Assembly (NCBI GenBank): GCA_046349395.1
Contig: JAXMCK010000008.1
Span: 129,540-193,539 of the forward strand
DNA from: JAXMCK01 sp046349395
GTDB taxonomy: Bacteria; Pseudomonadota; Alphaproteobacteria; Geminicoccales; Geminicoccaceae
DNA: 64,000 nt
Direction: 5' to 3'
Positions 54,560 through 63,071 of this stretch are shown here, piece by piece (position 1 is the first letter of the stretch; every line of letters begins with the position of its first letter). Made by a program: the position numbers and the translations under genes. The notes under the pieces were generated by a model. That model saw only the letters and a program-made list of their open reading frames with translations. It was not told the origin of the DNA and searched no databases.

Positions 54560-55640
54560 CGCGGTACCCACCCCTTCCCTCGTCCTCGACCTCGACGCGT
54601 TGGAGCGCAACGTCGCTACCATGGTGGCACGGGCGAAGGAGGCGGGCGTCGGTCTGCGCTGCCACGCGAAGTCGCACAAGTCCGTCGATGTCGCCCGCCT
54701 GCTGCGGCGGGCCGGGGCGCTGGGTCCCGCCTGCGCCACGATCCAGGAAGCCGAGACGATGGCGGCGGGCGGGTTGGACGGCATCCTGATCACGTCGCCG
54801 ATGGTCACGCCCGACGCGCTGGAGAAGGTGGAGAAGCTCCTGCTGCGCGGGGCCGATCTGCTGCTCGTCGTCGACGATCCGGCCAATCTGGATGCGTTGG
54901 GGGCGCTCGCGGACGCAATCGGCCGGACGCTGAAGCTCATCGTCGAGTTGGACGTGGGGGTCGGGCGCACGGGCTGCCGGGACATCGCGGGTGCGGTCGA
55001 CCTCGCCGAGCGGATCGACGGCGATCCGCGGTTCGAGTTCGCCGGCATCCAGGCCTATTGGGGACATCTGCAGCAGGTGGTGCCGATCGAGGATCGTGTG
55101 CGGCGCGTGCAGGAGCAGGTGGAGCGGACGCGCGAGCTGATCGAGGCGCTCAAGAAAGCCGGACGGCCGCCGCGGATCGTGACCGGCAGCGGGACGGGAA
55201 CGAGCTGGATCGACTCCGCGTCGGGGATCTTCACCGAGCTGCAGCCCGGCTCGTTCCTCTTTCTCGACTCCTGCTATGGGACCGTGCCCATCACGCCGGA
55301 CGGGAAGAACCCGTTCGAGCCGTCGCTCTTCGTCGCCGCGGGCGTGGTGAGCGCAAATCATCCCGGGCGGGCTGTGACGAACGCGGGCTGGAAGGCGCTG
55401 GCGGCGGACTCCGGCAAGCCGGTGCCAAAGCGTGGAGCGCCGCAGGGTGCCACCTACCGGTTCATGGGCGACGAGCACGGTGCGGTTGAGCACGAGGCGG
55501 GGTCCCTGCCCGGCCCCGGTGCGGTGATCGAACTCCTGACCTCGCACTGCGATCCGACTGTGAATCTGCACCGGCAGTACCATGTCGTGCGCGGGGATCA
55601 GGTGGTCGACATCTGGCCCATCGGGGCACGGGGGTACTGA
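54549..55640 (+). CDS. D-threonine aldolase/DSD1-family PLP enzyme
   Basis: 363 residues of the alanine-racemase-fold family. LRCHAKSHKS carries the PLP lysine (CHAKSHK); TSHCDPTVNLH has the metal-binding His-x-Cys pair. Members cleave D-threonine or 3-hydroxy-D-aspartate, or dehydrate D-serine. ATG 54549 overlaps the ATPase gene by 11 bases. It fits breakdown of a D-configured beta-hydroxy amino acid. Confidence 0.85.
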   Translation: MRRDAVPTPSLVLDLDALERNVATMVARAKEAGVGLRCHAKSHKSVDVARLLRRAGALGPACATIQEAETMAAGGLDGILITSPMVTPDALEKVEKLLLRGADLLLVVDDPANLDALGALADAIGRTLKLIVELDVGVGRTGCRDIAGAVDLAERIDGDPRFEFAGIQAYWGHLQQVVPIEDRVRRVQEQVERTRELIEALKKAGRPPRIVTGSGTGTSWIDSASGIFTELQPGSFLFLDSCYGTVPITPDGKNPFEPSLFVAAGVVSANHPGRAVTNAGWKALAADSGKPVPKRGAPQGATYRFMGDEHGAVEHEAGSLPGPGAVIELLTSHCDPTVNLHRQYHVVRGDQVVDIWPIGARGY

Positions 55641-55641
55641 G

Positions 55642-56067
55642 ATGAAGCAGGCGTTCCCGGCCCATCCCGAGGTGCCGATCAGCAAGGCGATCCGAGCCGG
55701 CGACTTCGTCTACACCTCGGCCTACGGGCCCTGGACCTTCGATCCGAAGAAGGTGGTGTTCGACTCCGATGGGCGCATCCTCGACGACGGCACCGGGCGC
55801 AAGGACGTACCCTTCGCCGAGCAGGTGCACCTCACCTTCAAGATGGTGAGCGAGGCGCTGGCCGTGGCAGGCTGCACTCTCGAGGACGTCGTCGATTGCC
55901 AATGCTGGCTGGCCGAGGCGCGCGACTTTGTCGAGTTCAACGAGATCTACAAGACTTACTTCAAGCACGACCCGCCGGTGCGGTCGGTCTTTCCGATCGG
56001 CTTCATGTTCAACTGCAAGGTCGAGATCAAGGTCGTCGCCTATCGGCCGCTGGCGCCCGTAAAGTGA
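55642..56067 (+). CDS. RidA-family protein (enamine/imine deaminase-like)
   Basis: 141 residues. The active-site arginine is in PVRSVFPIG, and the fold matches the YjgF/RidA/UK114 group, somewhat longer than RidA itself. It hydrolyses reactive imines or enamines, such as those from the neighbouring PLP enzyme or the DadA-like oxidase. Begins one base after the preceding stop. Confidence 0.88.
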   Translation: MKQAFPAHPEVPISKAIRAGDFVYTSAYGPWTFDPKKVVFDSDGRILDDGTGRKDVPFAEQVHLTFKMVSEALAVAGCTLEDVVDCQCWLAEARDFVEFNEIYKTYFKHDPPVRSVFPIGFMFNCKVEIKVVAYRPLAPVK

Positions 56068-56981
56068 GCCTTGCGGCACCACTGCCGGCGACGGGTGCCT
56101 GCGTCACGCTGCGGTCGGGTGACCAGGAAGCGGTCGTCGCCCCGGAGTTCGGTGGGCGGCTTGTCTCGTACCGGGTGGCCGGCCGGGACGTGCTGCGAGC
56201 GGCATCGCCGGAGGCCATGCGCACCGCCTCTGTCTACGGCTTCGCCGGCTTCCCGCTCCTGCCCTATTCCGGGCCGATCTTCGGTGAGGGGTTCGAGTTC
56301 GCCGGCACCTGGCATCCGCTGAAACGGACCGTGCGCGAGGAGCCGACGGCGACGCATGGCGAGGGTTGGATCCGTCCCTGGATGGTCGTAGCCCAGGAGC
56401 CGCAGCGGCTGGAACTGCGGCTGGATCATCGCCCGACACCTGGGACCTTTCCCTTCGCGTGGCGCGGCCGGCTGGTCTTCCTGCTCACGGCCGACGGGCT
56501 GACGGTCGACATCACGCTGACCAACCGCGATCACCGACCGATGCCGGGCGGGATCGGCTACCATCCCTATTTTCCAAAGCCGGAAGGCACGGTGCTGCGG
56601 TTCGACGCGACCGGCATGTGGCCGCCGGACGCGCCGGAGAACGTGCTGCTGGGCTGCGGGCCTATGAACCCGGCCCTCGACTTTCCGAACGGCGTCGACG
56701 TGTCGGCCATCGTGCTCGACCGGTGCTTCGAGGGCTGGGACGGTGTCGCGACGCTGGCGTGGCCGGACGGTTCCGCCGTGCGCCTGTCGGCCGGCGGTGC
56801 GCTGACCCGGCTTCAGCTCTACGCGCCCTGCGACTATCCCTATGTCTGCGTCGAGCCCGTCAGCAACGCGAATGACGGGTTCAACCGGATGGCCAAGGGT
56901 GTGCCCTGCCACGGTGTGGCCGTGCTGGAGCCCGGTCGTACAGTGTCCGGGCACTTTACCCTGACCTTCCTCCCGGCCTGA
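56064..56981 (+). CDS. aldose 1-epimerase family protein
   Basis: 305 residues. The catalytic histidine is in IGYHPYFP and the glutamate in CVEPVSNANDGFN, typical for mutarotases. It interconverts sugar anomers and so points to a sugar substrate for the operon. GTG 56064 overlaps the RidA stop (GTGA); a longer upstream frame lies inside RidA. Confidence 0.87.
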   Translation: MSLAAPLPATGACVTLRSGDQEAVVAPEFGGRLVSYRVAGRDVLRAASPEAMRTASVYGFAGFPLLPYSGPIFGEGFEFAGTWHPLKRTVREEPTATHGEGWIRPWMVVAQEPQRLELRLDHRPTPGTFPFAWRGRLVFLLTADGLTVDITLTNRDHRPMPGGIGYHPYFPKPEGTVLRFDATGMWPPDAPENVLLGCGPMNPALDFPNGVDVSAIVLDRCFEGWDGVATLAWPDGSAVRLSAGGALTRLQLYAPCDYPYVCVEPVSNANDGFNRMAKGVPCHGVAVLEPGRTVSGHFTLTFLPA

Positions 56982-57054
56982 TCGCGACCGCGCTGGAGCG
57001 CCGGCGCGGAATCGCCTACAGCCTCGCCACGGCAATGTCGCGGGAGGCGGTTCG

Positions 57055-57969
57055 ATGACGATTCCGAGCTTCGAAGGTGTGATGACCGTCATCGCCACGC
57101 CGTTCGGCGCCAACGGTGCGATCGACCTCAAGGTGCTGGGCCAGCATCTCGACTTCGTCATCGAGCGCGGGGTGCACTGGATCATCCCCGGCGGCACCAC
57201 CGGCGAATACTACGCGCAGACGACAGACGAGCGCCGGCGCGTCATCGAGTTCACGGCCCGCCATGTGGGCAAGAGGGCGCGGCTCGCCGTGGGTGCGAAC
57301 AGCGCCCGGCCCGACGAGACGGTCGAGCTCACCAACTATGCGAAGTCGCTGGGCTACGAGGCGCAGATGCTGGCAGCCCCCTACTACTCGCTGCCGGACA
57401 CCCACGCCCTGGCCGACCACTACCGGTACCTCGCGCGCGAGACCGGGCTGCCGATCATCCTCTACAACTTCCCGGCCCGCACCGGCGTCGACATGGACCG
57501 CGCCTTCCTCGAAGCGGTCGACGACGTGAAGGAGGTCTGTGCCATCAAGGAGTCGAGCGGCTCCTTCGCCCGTTTGCTGGAGCAGGTGGTCCAGTTCGAC
57601 GGCCGCTATCAGCGGATCTGCGGTGCGGACGACCAGGCCGTCGATCATTTCTTGTGGGGTGCGCGCGCATGGATCGCAGGTGCCTCCAACTTCCTGCCGG
57701 CGGAACACGTGGCGCTCTACGAGACCTGCGTCGTGCGGCAGGACTATGTCGCCGGGCAGAAGCTGATGCGGACGATGCTGCCGCTGTTCTATCTCCTGGA
57801 AAACGGCGGCAAGTACATCCAGTACGTCAAGTATGGCTGCGAGCTTGCCGGTGTCCCGGTCGGCAATGTCCGCCGTCCGCTTCTGCCGCTCAGCGACGAG
57901 GAGAAGGCGAGCTTCCGCAGCCTCTACAATGCGGTGAAGCAGGCTGGCATCGAGCGGCGCGCCGCCTGA
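57055..57969 (+). CDS. DapA/dihydrodipicolinate synthase-family aldolase
   Basis: 304 residues. GGTTGEYYAQT, YNFPART and AIKESSG give the substrate loop, tyrosine and Schiff-base lysine. The pattern is close to KDG aldolases/dehydratases and related 2-oxo acid aldolases. As last gene of the plus operon, 73 bases after the epimerase, it probably cleaves the final sugar-acid intermediate to pyruvate and an aldehyde. Confidence 0.88.
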   Translation: MTIPSFEGVMTVIATPFGANGAIDLKVLGQHLDFVIERGVHWIIPGGTTGEYYAQTTDERRRVIEFTARHVGKRARLAVGANSARPDETVELTNYAKSLGYEAQMLAAPYYSLPDTHALADHYRYLARETGLPIILYNFPARTGVDMDRAFLEAVDDVKEVCAIKESSGSFARLLEQVVQFDGRYQRICGADDQAVDHFLWGARAWIAGASNFLPAEHVALYETCVVRQDYVAGQKLMRTMLPLFYLLENGGKYIQYVKYGCELAGVPVGNVRRPLLPLSDEEKASFRSLYNAVKQAGIERRAA

Positions 57970-57975
57970 CTCAAC

Positions 57976-58527
57976 TCAGTGTGAGCGGATGAAGTAGCTC
58001 AGCGCCAGGATCACGGCACCGAGGCCGAGACCCATCAGGAGCAGTTCACCGGGCGGAGCCCCGGTGATCACCTGCTCGAGGAACAGCACTCCCAGCATCA
58101 CCGCGATGATGCCGGCGAGCTTGCTCTTCAAGGAATCGACATCCTCGCTGCGCAGCCAGCGCGGGACGGCAATGTTGTCGTCGATGAACAGGCTGTAGAG
58201 GCTGATGGCGATGACCTCGAGTACGGTCGCCAGCAGCACGAGGTCGATCAGCTTGATGCTGGCGAGGAAGACCTCGCGGCTCGTCGTCTCGCGCGATCCC
58301 GGCGGCCACAGCTCGGCGATCTGGTTGTAGGTTGCGAATCCGCCGAAGACGAGCAGCGTCGTCGCTGCGGCGAGGAGCGAGCCGATCCCGATGAGCATCA
58401 CCAGACGGCTGGCACCGACCAGCAGCCACGTGACGAGCAGCGGCTTGCGCGCGGGCGGCGGCGCAGGCGCGGCGGTCGGTGGCGGCTCGCTCGTCAAGCA
58501 GGGCTCCAGTTCGAAGTCGTACAGCAC
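57976..58527 (-). CDS. YqhA/UPF0114-like membrane protein
   Basis: 183 residues with four hydrophobic segments. LVMLIGIGSLLAAA, IKLIDLVLLATVLEVIAISLYSLFIDD and the tract near SLKSKLAGIIAVML match the YqhA family, whose role is unknown. The N-terminal 30 residues are proline-rich. GTG 58527 or TTG 58494 may be the start. Its stop is six bases from that of the convergent aldolase. Confidence 0.8.
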   Translation of the reverse strand: MLYDFELEPCLTSEPPPTAAPAPPPARKPLLVTWLLVGASRLVMLIGIGSLLAAATTLLVFGGFATYNQIAELWPPGSRETTSREVFLASIKLIDLVLLATVLEVIAISLYSLFIDDNIAVPRWLRSEDVDSLKSKLAGIIAVMLGVLFLEQVITGAPPGELLLMGLGLGAVILALSYFIRSH

Positions 58528-58575
58528 CCACAGGGCCCGTCCGGACCCGGCGCGCCTGCAGTCGAGTGCGGAGCC

Positions 58576-59835
58576 CTAGTAGTCTACGGCGTCACGTAGC
58601 AAGGGGCATGTCATGCAGTGACCGCCACCGCGCCCGCGACCCAACTCCGCACCGACGATGGTGATCACCTCGACACCCTCCTTCCGCAGGAGCGTGTTGG
58701 TGTGCGTGTTGCGGTCGTAAGCGAAGACCACGCCGGGCGCGGCGGCGACGAGATTGTTGCCGCTGTCCCATTGCTGGCGCTGGGCGGCATAGTGGTCGCC
58801 GCCGGTCTCGACGACGCGCAGCTTCTTCAGGTTCAGCGCCTCGGCCACCACCTCGACGAAGGGCTTTTTCTCGATCGTCACCTCGACGCTGCCCGGACCA
58901 GTGCCAGGCCGGAGCGAGATCGTGCCCATGCGGTAGACGATGTCGGGGTGCAGGCAGACGAGATCGCGGTCGGCGAAGGTGAACACCGTGTCGAGGTGCA
59001 TCGCCGCCCGCAGCTTCGGCATGGCGGCGACGATGACGCGCTCGGCCCCGCCTTTGGCGAACAATGCGGCCGCAACCTGGGTGATGGCCTGGCGGGAGGT
59101 CCGCTCGCTCATGCCGATCAGCACAGCACCGTTACCGATCGGGAGGACGTCGCCGCCTTCCAGGGTCGCCGAGCCGTAGTTACTGTCCGGGTCGCCCCAC
59201 CAGACGGTGATCCCCGCACCGGCGAAGTCGGGGTGGAACTTGTAGATGGCGCTGGTGAGGAGAGTCTCCTCGTGCCGTGCCGGGTAGTAAAGTGGGTTGA
59301 GGGTGACGCCGCCATAGATCCAGCAGGTCGTATCGCGCGTGTAGAGCGTGTTCGGCAGCGGCGGCAGGAGATACTCGGTGATCCCGGTCGCCTCGCGCGC
59401 CATCGTCAGATAGGTGCTGGCGAACCGGTCGGGCAGTTCGCTGGCGGCGAGACCGCCGATCATCGTCTCGGCGAGGGTTCGCGGGTCGAGGCTCTCCAGG
59501 TAGGCGCGGGTGTCCTCGACGAGGCCGAGGCCCACCTCGTTCGCGGTGATCTGGCGCTCGAGCAGCCAGGACCTCGCCTCCGGATTCCGCAGCGTCTCGG
59601 CCAGGAGATCGTGCAGCTCGACCGCCTCGATGCCGCGCTCGCGCATCTTGGTCACGAAGTCGAAGTGGTCGCGCTTGGCGTTCTGCACCCACATGACGTC
59701 GTCGAACAGCAGCGTGTCGCAGTTCGACGGGGTCAGCCGCTCGTGTGCCCGGCCGGGCGAACACACGAGTACCTTGCGCAGCTGGCCGACTTCGGAATGC
59801 ACGCCGTAGGCGGGCGTGCCACCGCTTCCCCCCAT
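58576..59835 (-). CDS. arcA: arginine deiminase
   Basis: 419 residues, full length. The catalytic cysteine is in GGGHCMTCP, and the guanidino-binding and acid residues are in FDDVMWVQNA, EGGDVLPIG and HLDTVF. It converts arginine to citrulline and ammonia. The rest of the pathway (carbamate kinase, ornithine transcarbamylase) is not in the window. GAGAGGGGATC precedes the ATG. Neighbours (M20 peptidase, AbgT) suggest peptide or amino-acid use. Confidence 0.95.
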   Translation of the reverse strand: MGGSGGTPAYGVHSEVGQLRKVLVCSPGRAHERLTPSNCDTLLFDDVMWVQNAKRDHFDFVTKMRERGIEAVELHDLLAETLRNPEARSWLLERQITANEVGLGLVEDTRAYLESLDPRTLAETMIGGLAASELPDRFASTYLTMAREATGITEYLLPPLPNTLYTRDTTCWIYGGVTLNPLYYPARHEETLLTSAIYKFHPDFAGAGITVWWGDPDSNYGSATLEGGDVLPIGNGAVLIGMSERTSRQAITQVAAALFAKGGAERVIVAAMPKLRAAMHLDTVFTFADRDLVCLHPDIVYRMGTISLRPGTGPGSVEVTIEKKPFVEVVAEALNLKKLRVVETGGDHYAAQRQQWDSGNNLVAAAPGVVFAYDRNTHTNTLLRKEGVEVITIVGAELGRGRGGGHCMTCPLLRDAVDY

Positions 59836-59858
59836 GATCCCCTCTCAGCCGGCCGAGA

Positions 59859-61241
59859 TCAGGACGCCAAGGCGTGGAGCACGCGTGCCCAGGAGTGCAT
59901 GCCCTTGCGAAAGCTCTCCAGGTCGTACTTCTCGTTGGGGCTGTGGATGCGATCGTCCTCGAGCGCGAATCCGGCCAGAACCACGTCCATGCCGAGTGCC
60001 GTCTTCAGCTCGTGGGTGACGGGAATCGAGCCGCCGCCGCCGATGAAGACGGCCTCCTTGCCCCACTCGTCGCTCAGCGCCTGCTGCGTCTTCTGGAAGG
60101 CCGGATCGTCGATGGGGAAGCGGATGGCGCGGCCCGAACCGTGCTCGTGGAACTCGACCTTGCAGTCGGCCGGAACCCGCTGCTTCACGAACTCGCGGAA
60201 GGCCTTCCGAATCGCGTGCGGATCCTGGTCGAAAACGAGGCGGAAGGAGATCTTGGCCGAGGCGACCGACGGGATGACTGTCTTGAAGCCCGCCCCCTGG
60301 TAACCGCCGCCCATGCCGTTCACCTCGCAGGTCGGCCGCGACCAGGTCATCTCCAGCACCGAACGACCCTTCTCGCCGGCCGGGACGGAGAGACCGACCG
60401 CACCGAGGAAGGCCTGCTCGCTGAAGTCGAGGCTGTCCCACTGCTTGCGCAAGGCGTCGGGCAGCTCGGGCACGCCCTCGTAGAAGCCGGGGATCGTGAC
60501 CCGGCCGTCGGCATCGCGGAGGTCGGCGATGATACGCGCCAGAACGTGGTTCGGGTTGGCCGCAGCGGAGCCGTAGAAGCCGGAATGCAGGTCGCGGTCG
60601 GCGGCGGTGATGACGATCTCCTCGCCGCAGAGGCCGCGGAGCATCGTCTGGATCGCCGGCGTGGTCGGATTCCACATGTTGGTGTCGCAGATGAGGCCGA
60701 TATCGGCCTTCAGTTCGTCGGCGTTGGCCTTGAGGAAGGGCGGCAGGTTCACGCCGCCCGATTCCTCCTCGCCTTCGATCAGGATGGTGAGCGGGATCGG
60801 CAGCTTGCCGGTGACCGCCTTCCAGGCGCGGCAGGCCTCGACGAAGGTCATGATCTGACCCTTGTCGTCCGAGGAGCCGCGGCCGCGGATCGCCTTCGTC
60901 CCATCGGGCCGCGTCTGGATGAAGGGCTCGAACGGATCGTGCTCCCACAGCTCCAGCGGATCGACGGGCTGGACGTCGTAGTGGCCATAGAAGAGAGCGG
61001 AATGGCCCTTCGCCGAACGGTCATGTGCCACCACCATCGGGTGGCCCGGCGTCGGTCTGGAAGAGGCGTCGAACCCGATCTCGCGCAGGTCCGCGACCAT
61101 CCAGTCGGCGCAGGCCTGGCAGTCCTTCGCATAGGCCGGATCGGTCGAGATCGACTTGATCTTCAGGAACTCGAACAGGCGCTGCAGGGCTGGCTCGACC
61201 TCCGCGTCGATCTTCGCCAATACCTTGTCGAGCTCGGACAT
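59859..61241 (-). CDS. M20-family dipeptidase
   Basis: 460 residues. FYGHYDVQPVDP, RGRGSSDDKGQ, EGEEESGG and the late HELKTALG-type metal site show an intact M20 exo-/dipeptidase (M20C/F-like). It hydrolyses dipeptides or amides in the cytoplasm. ATG 61241 follows AAGGGCAGA; the five-residue upstream extension is less likely. It precedes arcA by 23 bases on the same strand. Confidence 0.88.
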   Translation of the reverse strand: MSELDKVLAKIDAEVEPALQRLFEFLKIKSISTDPAYAKDCQACADWMVADLREIGFDASSRPTPGHPMVVAHDRSAKGHSALFYGHYDVQPVDPLELWEHDPFEPFIQTRPDGTKAIRGRGSSDDKGQIMTFVEACRAWKAVTGKLPIPLTILIEGEEESGGVNLPPFLKANADELKADIGLICDTNMWNPTTPAIQTMLRGLCGEEIVITAADRDLHSGFYGSAAANPNHVLARIIADLRDADGRVTIPGFYEGVPELPDALRKQWDSLDFSEQAFLGAVGLSVPAGEKGRSVLEMTWSRPTCEVNGMGGGYQGAGFKTVIPSVASAKISFRLVFDQDPHAIRKAFREFVKQRVPADCKVEFHEHGSGRAIRFPIDDPAFQKTQQALSDEWGKEAVFIGGGGSIPVTHELKTALGMDVVLAGFALEDDRIHSPNEKYDLESFRKGMHSWARVLHALAS

Positions 61242-61421
61242 TCTGCCCTTCCCCAATGGTTCTGTATCGACCCGATAAATGACGCTGCTGTCACGACCAA
61301 TGACATGCTGCAGCGCAGCGCCGTCCGGGTCCGGTACAACTGCCGCTTCTCTATACTGCCGACGTCTCTGCGGAGCAACGCGTGTTGCGGGCGGCCTGTG
61401 AGGCGGTTTGAACCTACCACT

Positions 61422-61450
61422 CTTTCAATATTGTGCCCGGCCGATATACT
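61422..61450 (+). promoter_or_regulatory. candidate promoter of the AbgT operon
   Basis: TATACT at 61445-61450 is a good -10; CTTTCA 17 bp upstream is a weak -35. It lies about 28 bases before the leader ATG. Confidence 0.35.
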
Positions 61451-61477
61451 GCGACGACATCAAGAGTGGGGAGTGCA

Positions 61478-61528
61478 ATGATGCGGACGGCGATCCGAGA
61501 CGGCCAGCGGACGGGCTGTCGGCGATGA
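61478..61528 (+). CDS. possible 16-residue leader peptide (MMRTAIRDGQRTGCRR)
   Basis: A tiny frame with a strong ribosome site (GGGGAG at 61468-61473). Its TGA overlaps the AbgT ATG (ATGA at 61525-61528), a layout typical of translational coupling. The AbgT start itself has no good ribosome site. Alternatives: a frameshift near the AbgT N-terminus or chance. Confidence 0.4.
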   Translation: MMRTAIRDGQRTGCRR

Positions 61529-63030
61529 TGGAGCGCATCCTCGACACGGTCGAGCGGATCGGCAACCGGGTCCCACATCCCGCCGTCATCTTCCTCATTC
61601 TCGTCGGCCTGGTGATCGCCCTCTCGCACGTCTTCTACCTGATGGGCGTCGGCGTCAGCTACCAGACGATCGACATGGCGACGGACAAGCTCGTCGATCA
61701 GACGACGAACGTGAACAGCCTGCTGACGACGGACGGCATCCGCTTCCTGTTCACGTCGATGATCTCGAACTTCATGAGCTTCGGCCCGGTCGGCGTCATC
61801 CTCGTCGCCATGATCGGTGTCGGCCTCGCCGAGCAGGCGGGTCTCGTCGACGCGCTCATCAAGAAGATCGTGGCCGTGGCACCCCGGCAGACGCTGACCT
61901 TCATCATCGTCTTCCTGGGTGTGATCTCCAGCATCGCCTCGGATGCGGGCTATCTCGTGCTGGTGCCGCTGGGTGCAGCCGCCTTCCTCAGCGTCGGACG
62001 CCATCCGCTGGCGGGCATCGCCGCCGCCTTCTCCGGGACGGCCGCGGTCTTTCTCGTCAACGTGTTCCTGACGCCGACCGACGGCATCCTGACCGAACTG
62101 ACGAACGACGCCATCCACCTGATCGACCCGTCGCGCTCGATCGACCTCGCCGCCAATCTCTACTTCATGATCGTGTGCAGCATCATCCTGGCCTTCGTCT
62201 GCACCTTCATCACCGACCGCGTGGTCGAGCCGCGCCTCGGCCCCTATCGCGGGCACGTCCCCGACGACGTCAATCAGGCGATCACCTACCAGCAGGCGAA
62301 GGGCCTGCGCGCCGCACTCTACGCGCTGATCGGCTGCGCCATCGTCATCGGCCTGCTGACGGTCCCCTCGTGGGCGCCCCTGCGCGATCCGGTGACCGGC
62401 GATCTCGGCGGCAACTCGCCGCTGATGCGCAGCCTGATCGTCGTCATCATGCTGATCTTCCTGGCGGTCGGCCTCGCCTACGGCATCGCCGCCCAGACGA
62501 TCCGCAGTTCCACCGACGCGATCAACGCCATCGTGAAGACCTTCGCCGGTCTCGCCGGCATGATCTTCCTGCTTCTCATCATCGCCCAGTTCATCGCCTA
62601 CTTCAATTACAGCAACCTTGCGACCGTCACCGCGGTTAAGCTGGCGAACATCCTGAAAGACGCCAACCTCGACTCGCTTGTGCTGCTCGTCGGCTTCATC
62701 TTCGTCGTGGCGATCCTCGACTTCCTGATCACGGGTGCCCTGGCGAAGTGGGCGATCTTCGCGCCCATCTTCGTGCCGTTGCTGCTGAAGCTGAACGTCG
62801 GACCGGAAGCGGTGCTCGCCGCCTATCGCGTCGGCGACTCGCCGATCAACGCGATCACGCCGCTCAACGTCTATTTCGGCATGGTGGTCGGCTTCTGTCA
62901 GAAGTACGATCCGGAGTCGGGTGTGGGCACCGTCGTCGCGATGATGCTGCCCTATGTCATCAACCTGTTCTGGATCTGGACGCTGATCTTCATCGGCTGG
63001 TACCTGCTGGCCCTGCCCTTCGGCCCTTGA
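61525..63030 (+). CDS. AbgT-family transporter
   Basis: 501 residues with about 11-13 membrane segments. ERIGNRVPHPAVIFLILV opens the family fold, and SSIASDAGYLVLVPLGAA and YRVGDSPINAITPLNVYFG are AbgT hallmark regions. Members import p-aminobenzoyl-glutamate or export antimetabolites. ATG 61525 (or 61528) is chosen; the in-frame region upstream to 61408 shows no ribosome site. Confidence 0.9.
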   Translation: MMERILDTVERIGNRVPHPAVIFLILVGLVIALSHVFYLMGVGVSYQTIDMATDKLVDQTTNVNSLLTTDGIRFLFTSMISNFMSFGPVGVILVAMIGVGLAEQAGLVDALIKKIVAVAPRQTLTFIIVFLGVISSIASDAGYLVLVPLGAAAFLSVGRHPLAGIAAAFSGTAAVFLVNVFLTPTDGILTELTNDAIHLIDPSRSIDLAANLYFMIVCSIILAFVCTFITDRVVEPRLGPYRGHVPDDVNQAITYQQAKGLRAALYALIGCAIVIGLLTVPSWAPLRDPVTGDLGGNSPLMRSLIVVIMLIFLAVGLAYGIAAQTIRSSTDAINAIVKTFAGLAGMIFLLLIIAQFIAYFNYSNLATVTAVKLANILKDANLDSLVLLVGFIFVVAILDFLITGALAKWAIFAPIFVPLLLKLNVGPEAVLAAYRVGDSPINAITPLNVYFGMVVGFCQKYDPESGVGTVVAMMLPYVINLFWIWTLIFIGWYLLALPFGP

Positions 63031-63035
63031 CGACC

Positions 63036-63071
63036 AGGCGCCGCGCGGGCCGAAAGACCCGCGCGGCGCCT
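63036..63071. terminator. bidirectional terminator hairpin
   Basis: A perfect 14-bp stem (AGGCGCCGCGCGGG with its complement) and 8-nt loop between convergent genes. It is followed on the plus strand by TATTTG and overlaps the stop codon of the minus-strand gene. Confidence 0.75.
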
